Shown here: piece by piece, positions 1 to 7,674 of the stretch
How the letters are laid out: each line of letters begins with the position of its first letter
How positions within the stretch are numbered: the stretch's first letter is position 1
DNA from: Alicyclobacillaceae bacterium I2511
GTDB lineage: Bacteria > Bacillota > Bacilli > Alicyclobacillales > Alicyclobacillaceae
Assembly (NCBI GenBank): GCA_003584005.1
Contig: QXHL01000028.1
Span: 1 to 33,592 of the forward strand
DNA length: 33,592 bases
Direction: 5' to 3'
Translations under genes and position numbers: made by a program
Notes under the pieces: generated by a model
Seen by the model: only the letters and a program-made list of their open reading frames with translations
Told to the model about the DNA's origin: nothing
The model's database searches: none

Positions 1-26
1 GCCCCGGGAAAACTAGACGTAAGGGG

Positions 27-59
27 TCGTCGGCAGCGTCAGATGTGTATAAGGGGCAG
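27..59 (+). other. Nextera adapter-like sequence at contig end
   Basis: These 33 bases match the Illumina Nextera read-1 transposase adapter (begins TCGTCGGCAGCG, then the Tn5 mosaic end AGATGTGTATAAGAGACAG) at 31 of 33 positions. The two differences are A to G within the last nine bases. This is almost certainly library or assembly residue, not genome. Everything left of about position 60 should be ignored, and the reading frame of the first gene should not be extended through it. Confidence 0.9.
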
Positions 60-71
60 GGGATGGGGGTC

Positions 72-587
72 ATGGTATCGCGGGGGGACCCAAACGGGGG
101 GGATTTGGCCATATCAGACAACGAGCGGAAACAACAAGTCTGGAAGGCGTTGGAGGATGTGTATGATCCCGAATTGCCCGCGCTTAGTTTGGTGGAACTG
201 GGGATGGTGCATGATGTCGCGGTGCTGGGTCCACAGGTCCATGTGAAATTAATCCCCACTTTTGTCGGCTGTCCGGCACTGGAAATTATGCGTCATCAAG
301 TGCAGCGCAAGCTGCAGGAGGAAACGGGGCTGGAGGCCATCCAAGTAGAGTTTGTGTTTGATACCCCATGGACCTCCAATCACATCCAGGCCTCTGGGCG
401 AGAAAAACTGAAGCAGCTTGGGATTGCTCCACCGCCCTCCAGATTTTCGCCTACAACGGCGCCAGATTGTCCCTATTGTGGGGCACCGGGGGCAGAAGTG
501 GTCAGTGTGTTTGGCCCCAGTGCTTGCCGTTCCGTATTTTACTGTAAAATCTGTCAACAGCCCTTTGAGGGCATCAAGTTTGTTTGA
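72..587 (+). CDS. paaD: PaaD-like phenylacetate-CoA epoxidase maturation protein (MIP18 family with C-terminal zinc ribbon)
   Basis: PaaD belongs to the MIP18/DUF59 family and is thought to help mature or insert Fe-S clusters for the PaaABCE phenylacetyl-CoA epoxidase. The N-terminal half carries the family pattern VYDPELPALSLVELGMVHDV and the Cys of FVGCPALE. The last 40 residues hold two CxxC pairs (CPYC and CKIC) typical of the PaaD zinc-ribbon tail, and the protein stops at the usual place. The start is uncertain: the frame is open into adapter sequence, and ATG 63 and ATG 72 are the first candidates outside it. The N-terminus is longer and glycine-rich compared with the family. It is directly followed by paaK, which supports a paa operon whose epoxidase genes lie upstream, outside the window. 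Confidence 0.85.
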   Translation: MVSRGDPNGGDLAISDNERKQQVWKALEDVYDPELPALSLVELGMVHDVAVLGPQVHVKLIPTFVGCPALEIMRHQVQRKLQEETGLEAIQVEFVFDTPWTSNHIQASGREKLKQLGIAPPPSRFSPTTAPDCPYCGAPGAEVVSVFGPSACRSVFYCKICQQPFEGIKFV

Positions 588-640
588 AGCGGGGGTACAG
601 GGATAGCGTGCACCGAATGGGAACAGGGGGTGGGACAGGG

Positions 641-1990
641 ATGATTTGGCAGGAGGAAATTGAAACCATGAACCGCACTGGCTTGGAGAAATTGCAGTTG
701 GAGCGGTTGCAGGCCACAGTAGCAAGGGTCTATCAGCGGGTCCCATTTTATCGCCAAAAACTGGATGCCGCAGGTTTAAGGCCTACAGAGATTCGCAATC
801 TGGAGGACATTCATAGATTGCCCTTTACACGCAAAAGTGATTTGCGGGAAAACTACCCGTTTGGCTTGTTTGCGGTGGACAAAAAAGAGGTGGTTCGGAT
901 ACACGGTTCCTCAGGAACCAGGGGCAAGCCCACGGTGGTTGGGTACACGCGCAACGACCTCGCCCGTTGGAGCGAGATTGTCGCGCGGGCCATCACCATT
1001 GCTGGTGGGAGACCGGGGGATGTGTTTCACAATGCCTATGGATATGGGCTGTTTACAGGGGGATTGGGATTACACTACGGGGCAGAGCGCCTTGGTATGT
1101 CGGTGGTTCCTATTTCGGGGGGCAACACCCCTCGGCAGATTATGATTCTCGAAGATTTCCAACCGCGGGGGATTGCGGGGACCCCATCTTACATTTTGAA
1201 CATTGCAGAGACCATGGAGCAGATGGGTCGAGATCCGCGACAAACGAGTCTGGAGTATGGAATCTTTGGGGCAGAGCCCTGGTCTGAAGAGATGCGCAGA
1301 ACCCTGGAAGACAAGTTCCACCTGCGTGCACTCGACATTTACGGCCTGTCTGAGGTGATGGGACCTGGCGTGGGCATGGAGTGTTTTGAACGGCAGGAGG
1401 GAATGCATGTGGCCGAGGACCACTTTTACGTGGAGGTTATACATCCCTTGACAGGTGAAAACATGCCTCCGGGTGAATTAGGGGAACTGGTGTTTACTTC
1501 ATTGACCAAAGAGGCGTTTCCTGTTTTACGTTACCGCACAGGGGATATTGCCTTTTTGTACCCGGGAAAATGTGGTTGTGGGCGTACGCATCTACGCATG
1601 TCTCGCATTAAGGGACGGATTGATGACATGGTGATTGTCAGAGGGGTAAATGTTTTTCCCTCCGAAATTGAATCTGTGGTGATGAACCACCCCATTTTAA
1701 GCCCTTATTACCAAGTGGAGGTCACCCGCCAGGGGACCCTGGATGAAATCACCGTGCTTGCCGAGGTGTCAGACGCTGTAGCCAAAGACCAGGGTGGCTT
1801 TAATCCAGAGGCGGACCTGTTTCGCCGGGCCCGCAATGAATTGAAAGCAGCCTTGCGCAACACACTGCTTATCTCCACAGAAGTCACTTTGCTGGCACCC
1901 AATACGTTGCCGCGTAGCACAGGCAAGGCCACGCGGTTGGTAGACCATCGACACTTGTACGAGGACTCCGGTGAAGGATTGCCAGTTTAG
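641..1990 (+). CDS. paaK: Phenylacetate-CoA ligase
   Basis: A cytosolic adenylate-forming enzyme that activates phenylacetate to phenylacetyl-CoA using ATP and CoA, the first step of the aerobic paa pathway. Visible motifs are the phosphate-binding loop GSSGTRGKPTVVGYT (about residues 88-102), the acidic YRTGDIAFL motif, a zinc-like CGCGRTHLRM segment and the C-terminal ACT-like lobe with RIKGRIDDMVIVRGVNVFPSEIE. At 449 residues it has normal family length. The start at ATG 641 (MIWQEEIETM) was chosen because family members begin with a similar sequence. An upstream in-frame start at 584 would add 19 unconserved residues overlapping paaD. It lies 53 bp after paaD and is followed by a thiolase, consistent with one transcript. 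Confidence 0.93.
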   Translation: MIWQEEIETMNRTGLEKLQLERLQATVARVYQRVPFYRQKLDAAGLRPTEIRNLEDIHRLPFTRKSDLRENYPFGLFAVDKKEVVRIHGSSGTRGKPTVVGYTRNDLARWSEIVARAITIAGGRPGDVFHNAYGYGLFTGGLGLHYGAERLGMSVVPISGGNTPRQIMILEDFQPRGIAGTPSYILNIAETMEQMGRDPRQTSLEYGIFGAEPWSEEMRRTLEDKFHLRALDIYGLSEVMGPGVGMECFERQEGMHVAEDHFYVEVIHPLTGENMPPGELGELVFTSLTKEAFPVLRYRTGDIAFLYPGKCGCGRTHLRMSRIKGRIDDMVIVRGVNVFPSEIESVVMNHPILSPYYQVEVTRQGTLDEITVLAEVSDAVAKDQGGFNPEADLFRRARNELKAALRNTLLISTEVTLLAPNTLPRSTGKATRLVDHRHLYEDSGEGLPV

Positions 1991-2027
1991 TAGAGAAGAC
2001 GAATTTGTTGGCTAGCTAAGGAGGACC

Positions 2028-3233
2028 ATGATGGCGGATGCGGTGATTGTGGACGCGGTACGAACGCCCTTTGGTCGTTACCGCGGCGGACTAAAATCGG
2101 TGCGGCCAGATGATTTGGCCGCTGCCGCGATTGCTGGGTTATTGCACAGACACCCTAACCTGCCCCTGACAGAGGTGGAGGATGTGGTGCTTGGGTGTGC
2201 CAATCAAGCGGGCGAGGACAATCGTAACGTGGCTCGCATGGCATTGCTGTTGGCAGGCCTGCCAGAAACCGTGGCTGGGGCCACGGTCAATCGATTGTGC
2301 GGATCGAGCCTGGATGCGGTTCATACGGCGACTGCCCATATCTTGGCAGGCGCGGGCCAGGTATATGTGGCCGGGGGTGTGGAAAGCATGTCCAGGGCCC
2401 CTTTGGTGATGCAAAAGCCAGAGGAGGAATTGGCCAGAGGGGACCGGGAATTGGCGGACACTACGATTGGCTGGCGTTTCATCAACCCCCGCTTGGCATC
2501 CGAATATCCTCCCTACAGCATGGGGGAGACGGCGGAGAATGTGGCGCAGCGATTTCATATCGCCCGGGAACAGCAGGATGCTTTTGCACTGGAGAGCCAG
2601 TTACGGGCCGCTCGGGCGTGGCGGGAAGACCTGTTTTCGGACCACCTTATTCCTGTTCAAGTCTCTGCCAAAAGCGGTCAGACCGCTTGGTTTACTAAGG
2701 ATGAACATATGCGACCAGACACCACGTTGGAGAAATTGTCCCAGTTGGCCCCAGCTTTTCGTGTGGGTGGCAGTGTGACGGCAGGGAATTCCTCCGGAAT
2801 CAACGATGGGGCTGGGGCGTTGCTACTGATGGAAAAGGAATATGCTGTCCACCACGGGTATAAACCTTTGGCCCGCATTGTGGCCTATGCAGTGGCGGGT
2901 GTGGACCCTGCTTACATGGGATTAGGGCCGATTTACGCCACGCGCAAGGTGTTGTCACGCAGCGGCTTGTCGGTGTCAGACCTGGACTTAGTTGAACTGA
3001 ACGAGGCCTTTGCAGCCCAATCGTTGGCTTGCATCGGTGTATTGGGGCTGGACCCAGAAAAGACCAATGTCCATGGTGGGGCCATCGCTTACGGTCACCC
3101 GTTGGGGGCCAGTGGGGCGCGAATTTTGGGCGAACTGGTGCATGAACTGGTGCGTCGGAAAGGTCAATATGGTCTTGCTACCATGTGCATTGGCGTCGGT
3201 CAAGGCATCGCCACCCTGGTGGAACGGCTGTAA
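2028..3233 (+). CDS. Acetyl-CoA acyltransferase (thiolase), PaaJ/PcaF-like
   Basis: A degradative thiolase that cleaves 3-oxoacyl-CoA with CoA. In a paa operon the expected substrates are 3-oxo-5,6-dehydrosuberyl-CoA and 3-oxoadipyl-CoA, as for PaaJ. The catalytic triad is visible: nucleophile C91 in NRLCGSSLDAV, H357 in GGAIAYGHPLGASGAR and C387 in CIGVGQG. The protein is 401 residues, the usual length. A strong AAGGAGG lies at 2018-2024 just before ATG 2028; a second ATG follows immediately. The role is inferred from neighbours, and a general acetyl-CoA acetyltransferase cannot be excluded from sequence alone. Confidence 0.9.
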   Translation: MMADAVIVDAVRTPFGRYRGGLKSVRPDDLAAAAIAGLLHRHPNLPLTEVEDVVLGCANQAGEDNRNVARMALLLAGLPETVAGATVNRLCGSSLDAVHTATAHILAGAGQVYVAGGVESMSRAPLVMQKPEEELARGDRELADTTIGWRFINPRLASEYPPYSMGETAENVAQRFHIAREQQDAFALESQLRAARAWREDLFSDHLIPVQVSAKSGQTAWFTKDEHMRPDTTLEKLSQLAPAFRVGGSVTAGNSSGINDGAGALLLMEKEYAVHHGYKPLARIVAYAVAGVDPAYMGLGPIYATRKVLSRSGLSVSDLDLVELNEAFAAQSLACIGVLGLDPEKTNVHGGAIAYGHPLGASGARILGELVHELVRRKGQYGLATMCIGVGQGIATLVERL

Positions 3234-3269
3234 GACTGTGGGGACTGTGGGGACTGTGGGGACTGTGTG
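3234..3269 (+). repeat. Four tandem 9-bp units GACTGTGGG
   Basis: Immediately after the thiolase stop codon the sequence GACTGTGGG occurs three times perfectly and a fourth time as GACTGTGTG. It is intergenic, and the rest of the gap up to the aldehyde dehydrogenase contains related degenerate pieces (TGGGGACTT, TAGGGACTT). No function is evident. Two other intergenic spots in this window also carry 9-bp tandem arrays. Confidence 0.9.
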
Positions 3270-3349
3270 GACTTCATTAGTGGGGACTTAATTTAGTAGG
3301 GACTTGGTATGTGGAGACTCGTCATTGACAAAAGGAGAGATGGAAATTT

Positions 3350-4876
3350 ATGAAGGAAACTCTGACGAAGCAAACACTGATGGAAACCAACACGCGTCTC
3401 CAATTAAAAACTCGCTATCCGCTATACATCAATGGCAAATATGTGGACAGCAGCAGCGGACAGTGGTTTGATACGTATAATCCAGCAACTGGGGAAAAGA
3501 TTGCTGTAGTGGCGAAGGCCAATCGAGCGGATGTGGATATTGCCGTGACTGCTGCACGTCAGGCTTTGGATGGCAAATGGGGTCGCTACAGCGCCGCACG
3601 CAGAGCCCAGGTGTTGAATCGAATTGCCAGCTTGCTACGCGATCGTTTTGATGAGATCTGTGAGTTGGAGGTTTACAACAGCGGCAAATCTCTAGCCAAC
3701 GCCCAAGGCCAGGTGATGCAGGCCATTGAGGATTTTGAACTGTTTGCGGCGGCAGCCCTTGTACACGAGGGGAGCACCAAGCCTGTTCCTAATGGTTTTT
3801 TCAATTACACCCTAAAAGAACCAGTGGGAGTGTGTGCCCAAATCATCCCTTGGAATTACCCGCTGATGATGGCCGCATGGAAAGTGGCTCCCGCTTTGGC
3901 TGCGGGCTGTTCTGTGGTGCTCAAGCCCGCCAGTCTCACCCCCATCACCGCTTACGTATTGGCCGATATTTGTCAAGTGGCAGGGTTACCAGAGGGGGTT
4001 CTCAATGTCGTTACAGGCAGTGGGGCGGACATTGGGGCTTACTTGGTGGAACATCCCGGGGTGGACAAGGTAGCCTTTACTGGCGAAACCAGCACAGGCA
4101 AAGACATCATGGCAAGGGCCTCGCAGACGTTAAAGCGGATTACCTTGGAGTTGGGGGGCAAGTCACCCAATATTATATTTCCAGATGCGAACTTCAACGC
4201 TGCGATTGACGGGGCACTGTTTGGCATTTACTACAACACGGGTCAGTCCTGTGAAGCAAGGTCTCGCTTGTTTGTGCACGAGTCGATTTATGATAAGTTT
4301 GTGCAGGCGTTTGTGGAAAAGGCCAATCGACTGGTGATGGGCAATCCCTTGGATGTGCAGACCCACATGGGCGCCATCATCTCTGAGGCGCAGGTACAGG
4401 TGATTGACGGATATGTGCAGTCTGCGCTGGAAGCGGGTGCACGGGTGGTTTACGGGGGGAAACGTCCCGAGGGCTCAGAGTTTGCCAAGGGTCACTGGTA
4501 CATGCCCACAGTGATTGTGGATGTCACCAATGATATGAAAGTGGCCCAAGAAGAAATTTTTGGTCCGGTGATTGTGGTGGTAAAGTTTAAAGATGAAAAA
4601 GAGGCTGTAAAGCTGGCCAATGAATCGGTGTATGGTTTGGCCGCATCCATTTGGACGCAAGACTTTGGCCGCGCACATCGCGTGGCGGCACAATTGAAAG
4701 CCGGAACAGTCATGATTAACAGCCCGTTCTCTGCTCTGCCCGGATTGCCTTTTGGCGGCTATAAGCAATCTGGATTCGGCCGCGAACTGGCGGCAGAATC
4801 GTTGGAGTTGTACACGGAGACTAAGAGTGTGCTTGCCTATATTGGTGAGAAACCACTCAACCCATTCGGGGTGTAG
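3350..4876 (+). CDS. NAD(P)+-dependent aldehyde dehydrogenase
   Basis: A cytosolic aldehyde dehydrogenase oxidising an aldehyde to the acid. Next to paaK, phenylacetaldehyde to phenylacetate is a reasonable guess but is not shown by the sequence. All class hallmarks are present: IIPWNYPLMMAAWK near residue 165, the Rossmann motif FTGETSTGKDIM, general base E267 in LELGGKSPN, nucleophile C301 in GQSCEARSRL and EEIFGPVIVV near the C-terminus. At 508 residues it is slightly longer than usual because of about 20 N-terminal residues before TRYPLYINGKY. AAAGGAGA lies about 12 bases before ATG 3350. It sits 116 bp after the thiolase, so it may be co-transcribed or have its own promoter. Confidence 0.92.
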   Translation: MKETLTKQTLMETNTRLQLKTRYPLYINGKYVDSSSGQWFDTYNPATGEKIAVVAKANRADVDIAVTAARQALDGKWGRYSAARRAQVLNRIASLLRDRFDEICELEVYNSGKSLANAQGQVMQAIEDFELFAAAALVHEGSTKPVPNGFFNYTLKEPVGVCAQIIPWNYPLMMAAWKVAPALAAGCSVVLKPASLTPITAYVLADICQVAGLPEGVLNVVTGSGADIGAYLVEHPGVDKVAFTGETSTGKDIMARASQTLKRITLELGGKSPNIIFPDANFNAAIDGALFGIYYNTGQSCEARSRLFVHESIYDKFVQAFVEKANRLVMGNPLDVQTHMGAIISEAQVQVIDGYVQSALEAGARVVYGGKRPEGSEFAKGHWYMPTVIVDVTNDMKVAQEEIFGPVIVVVKFKDEKEAVKLANESVYGLAASIWTQDFGRAHRVAAQLKAGTVMINSPFSALPGLPFGGYKQSGFGRELAAESLELYTETKSVLAYIGEKPLNPFGV

Positions 4877-4877
4877 A

Positions 4878-5666
4878 ATGTTTCCTTCGAGTCTATCCAA
4901 TAAAGCATCCTTGTCCGTACAACGGGTGCAAAGGTTTCGTGATTTGACTTTGATTTTTTCAGCAGACGCACAGGTCTGGGTGGTGGCCTGTGATGGGGTG
5001 GGCGGGATTGGCCAGCAACCAGCGGATGCTGTGGCAGCCCACCCCACCCTGGTGGGCCACTTTGCCCTGCGCGTTCCCTTAATGGAAGTGCTGGCAGCGG
5101 GGGCATGGCCAGTGGCGGTGACGAACACGTTGACAAGCCCACGCGGAGATTACAGTGCGGCCATTGTGGCGGCCCTGCGTGACCTAGGTGCACAGGTGGG
5201 GCTGACAAATCCAGAGGCGTTCAACGGCAGCACAGAGGACAATGTGCCCACCGTGCAGACAGGGGTTGGCGTCACGGTGTTGGCTGTGGCCACCCGCGCA
5301 GACCTAGCTCTGGGATCCGCTCACAGCGGCCAACAGTTGGGACTGGTGGGATTGCCTAAGAGTGCTCCCAAACACACCATCATTCTGGACGATCCGGAGA
5401 TGGTTTCGTTGCCGGAGTTGTTGGCATTGCGCCAGCTACCGGGTGTCAGCGACATTGTGCCCGTGGGTTCCCGAGGCATTTACGCCGAGGTCGAGGACTT
5501 GGCTGCGTCGGCGGGACTAGGCTTTGAGGTGTCTGGTCCACGCGGGGATTGGACAGATTCCGGGGGGCCCAGCAGCTGTGCAGTATTCGCTTGCGACTCA
5601 TCTGCCGTAGCCGCTGTGGGACAGATTTTGCATGCGCCCCTGGCGTGGTTGGGAACGCTGCGTTGA
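4878..5666 (+). CDS. AIR synthase/PurM-like kinase, similar to CblS alpha-ribazole kinase
   Basis: A 262-residue protein of the PurM-like fold (ThiL/HypE/SelD/PurM superfamily). The N-terminal lobe shows VWVVACDGVGGIGQQPAD, resembling the ACDxxGxIG metal/nucleotide site of CblS. It is followed by FALRVPLMEVLAAGAWPVAVTNTL and, at about residue 112, GSTEDNVPTVQTGVGVTVL, which parallels the GSTExN motif of CblS. CblS phosphorylates alpha-ribazole in Firmicute cobamide salvage; that activity is inferred here. The start at ATG 4878 is one base after the aldehyde dehydrogenase TAG, so translation is probably coupled. Why a cobamide-type kinase closes a phenylacetate operon is unclear; a different PurM-fold kinase is possible. 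Confidence 0.62.
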   Translation: MFPSSLSNKASLSVQRVQRFRDLTLIFSADAQVWVVACDGVGGIGQQPADAVAAHPTLVGHFALRVPLMEVLAAGAWPVAVTNTLTSPRGDYSAAIVAALRDLGAQVGLTNPEAFNGSTEDNVPTVQTGVGVTVLAVATRADLALGSAHSGQQLGLVGLPKSAPKHTIILDDPEMVSLPELLALRQLPGVSDIVPVGSRGIYAEVEDLAASAGLGFEVSGPRGDWTDSGGPSSCAVFACDSSAVAAVGQILHAPLAWLGTLR

Positions 5667-5703
5667 TCCATATAGGGTTTCTTCGGCAAATTAACCCCCC
5701 CAT

Positions 5704-5955
5704 CTAGGATTCTTTTGGCGACTGATTCGCCAGTCTCAAATAAGCGACCCTAGGTCGCTTATGGGCCTTTTCAAGCCACGTTTCGCATAAATAGGCGTCC
5801 GCCAGGCCCTTATTTCAGCAAAATCGGTGCAAACACGGTGGGGAAACGTGCAATAGACGACTTTCACACCCTTATTTGCGGTTCATCGCTCGCTATTTGA
5901 TGATTTAGCGACTGGGGGACCCTTATTTCCAGAACCGAAAAATCAGCCCCCTCCT
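5704..5955 (+). repeat. Dispersed structured repeat, copy 1 (about 250 bp)
   Basis: This non-coding segment is strongly similar over its whole length to 31981-32230, 26 kb away in the same orientation. It begins CTAGGAT, then a GACTG/CAGTC hairpin, then a 10-bp hairpin (ATAAGCGACC, loop CTA, GGTCGCTTAT at 5740-5762). It contains three CCCTTATTT motifs, one facing an AAATAGG arm around GGCG-TC-CGCC, and ends in a GGGGG...CCCCC arm. It fills the gap between two convergent genes (CblS-like and permease). No open frame is shared by the copies. It could be a miniature mobile element or a structured RNA. Confidence 0.85.
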
Positions 5956-6002
5956 CCACCCCGGTTATTTTCAGCCTGTGCTTCCAGCCTGTGCTTCAAG
6001 TC

Positions 6003-7457
6003 TCAGGGACTGTCTGGTGTGCTGTTGGTTGCGGGGGAGGCGTTTTTTTTGACCCAAAGGTAACTGGCTGCCAGTAGGAACACAAGAACTACAAAACCGT
6101 AAAAGGCAGTTCGCTGTTGCGGCTGTATCAGAGCATAACCGGTGACGGCCAAGAGGACCCCCATGGTCAGGATACTGCCGTAAGGGGCGGCGAATGCGAG
6201 GATGGATGCCTTGGTTTGCCGTCCTTCGGCGGTATTTCGCCAGCGTAGAAAGGTCCACAGAATGCCAAACCAATAAAAGAAACTTAAAAAGCCGGTGGCA
6301 CTGATGAGCAGGTCATAGATGCGACCAGGCAATAGGAAGGAGGCCAGAACCACCACGCCAATGCCGATGGCAGTAAAGGCCAATGCGCCATAGGACAGTC
6401 CCTGCCGAGAAACATGGGCAATCCGGTGCGGAGCTTCACCACTTTGTGCCAAGTTGGTTAGAATCTGATTGGCTGAAAATACGGAACCGGCCATTACACT
6501 GAAGGAAGCTACCAGGATAACCGCGTTGAGGGCCTGTGCGAGCAGGGGCCAACGCTGGTGTTGCAAGGCCAGAACAAAGGGACTGACGGTGGTGCTGACC
6601 GTGTACCAGGGTTGTATCAAGAGCAGAGATCCAATAGATAACAGGTATAACAGGCTAAGTATGATAAGGGTCCACAGGGCGCCTTGCTGGATGGTCCGCG
6701 GCCGGTCTACCTCGGCGGCGGCGGTAGCAAACACGCCGATGCCAGCATAAGCAAACACCACTACTAGCATCGCTTGCAACACCCCAGAAAACCCGTGCGG
6801 AAAGAAGCCATGGAGGGGTGCACTGGCCATGGTAGTTGTGTGTGTTGTCAGACCTGGGGTGGACACAGGACTGCCACCAGACAGCAAAAAGAGCGCCACA
6901 AAAAGGATGAATCCTGTTAAGGCCGCAATTTTGACCAGACTCATCAACGACTCAATGGCGCCAAAACTTTTCACCCCAAAGGCGTTGATGGCGAGAATCA
7001 GAATTGAGTAGGTGAGGGTAGGGACCCACAGAGGCAGGGTGGGTAACCAAACACGGGTGAATACCCCCATCGCGACGGCCTCACTGGCAATGGTTAACAC
7101 ACTGGCGATGTAGTACACCCATCCTTGCATGTACCCGGCAAATTTTCCTAGGTATAACTCCGCAAAGACCTTGAATGACCCCTCTACGGGATGTTGGATG
7201 GCCAGCGTGGTGAGTGCACCTGTCACCTGTGCCGTCAACAGGCCGCCAATCACAAAAGAAATCAGTACCGCAGGTCCCGCCGTTTGAATGGGGAGCCCAC
7301 TACCGAGGAAAAATCCGGCCCCTATAATGCCTCCGACCCCAATTAAAATGAGCTCTTGCAAACTGAACCCCTTGTTTGGGACGGTGGCACTGCGGATGAT
7401 TTTCCCAGCCGTCCTGTTTTGGAATACAGGCTTTTTACCGGCTCTTGCACGTGTCAT
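6003..7457 (-). CDS. APC-superfamily amino acid permease
   Basis: A 484-residue, roughly 12-segment inner-membrane amino acid/polyamine transporter. The first membrane helix carries the diagnostic ELILIGVGGIIGAGFFLGSG unwound substrate-binding motif, followed by QTAGPAVLISFVIGG and a helix-rich remainder. The start was set at the ATG ending at 7457 because GGAGGAATTGG stands directly upstream on the minus strand; 19 more upstream residues are open but lack a ribosome binding site. It diverges from the deacetylase lipoprotein gene across a 217-bp gap. The substrate cannot be told from the sequence. Confidence 0.88.
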   Translation of the reverse strand: MTRARAGKKPVFQNRTAGKIIRSATVPNKGFSLQELILIGVGGIIGAGFFLGSGLPIQTAGPAVLISFVIGGLLTAQVTGALTTLAIQHPVEGSFKVFAELYLGKFAGYMQGWVYYIASVLTIASEAVAMGVFTRVWLPTLPLWVPTLTYSILILAINAFGVKSFGAIESLMSLVKIAALTGFILFVALFLLSGGSPVSTPGLTTHTTTMASAPLHGFFPHGFSGVLQAMLVVVFAYAGIGVFATAAAEVDRPRTIQQGALWTLIILSLLYLLSIGSLLLIQPWYTVSTTVSPFVLALQHQRWPLLAQALNAVILVASFSVMAGSVFSANQILTNLAQSGEAPHRIAHVSRQGLSYGALAFTAIGIGVVVLASFLLPGRIYDLLISATGFLSFFYWFGILWTFLRWRNTAEGRQTKASILAFAAPYGSILTMGVLLAVTGYALIQPQQRTAFYGFVVLVFLLAASYLWVKKNASPATNSTPDSP

Positions 7458-7632
7458 TCCAATTCCTCCTCGCACTGCTTGGGTCTGACCTAACCCCTTT
7501 CCGGACATGCCCACAGAGTCTCAAATTTTGCCCAGCCATTCCGGTATTATGGGAAATCAAGCGGCATTCTATGAATGGAGATGGATGGCTCTCTGAAGTA
7601 CGAATTTGCAGTTTCTTAGGATTGCGGCTATG

Positions 7633-7670
7633 ATCCCCCCTAAGGGGTAGTGTCGGAAATTAGGGGGGAT
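7633..7670 (+). promoter_or_regulatory. 11-bp inverted repeat that would hide the ribosome binding site of the deacetylase gene
   Basis: ATCCCCCCTAA at 7633-7643 is perfectly complementary to TTAGGGGGGAT at 7660-7670. The right arm contains the only G-rich ribosome binding site, 6 bases before GTG 7675. The left arm can alternatively pair with the nearer AAGGGG (7642-7647), giving a local CCCC-TAA-GGGG hairpin that frees the binding site. Two exclusive folds are therefore possible. Regulation by this switch is an inference. Confidence 0.5.
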
Positions 7671-7674
7671 AGGG

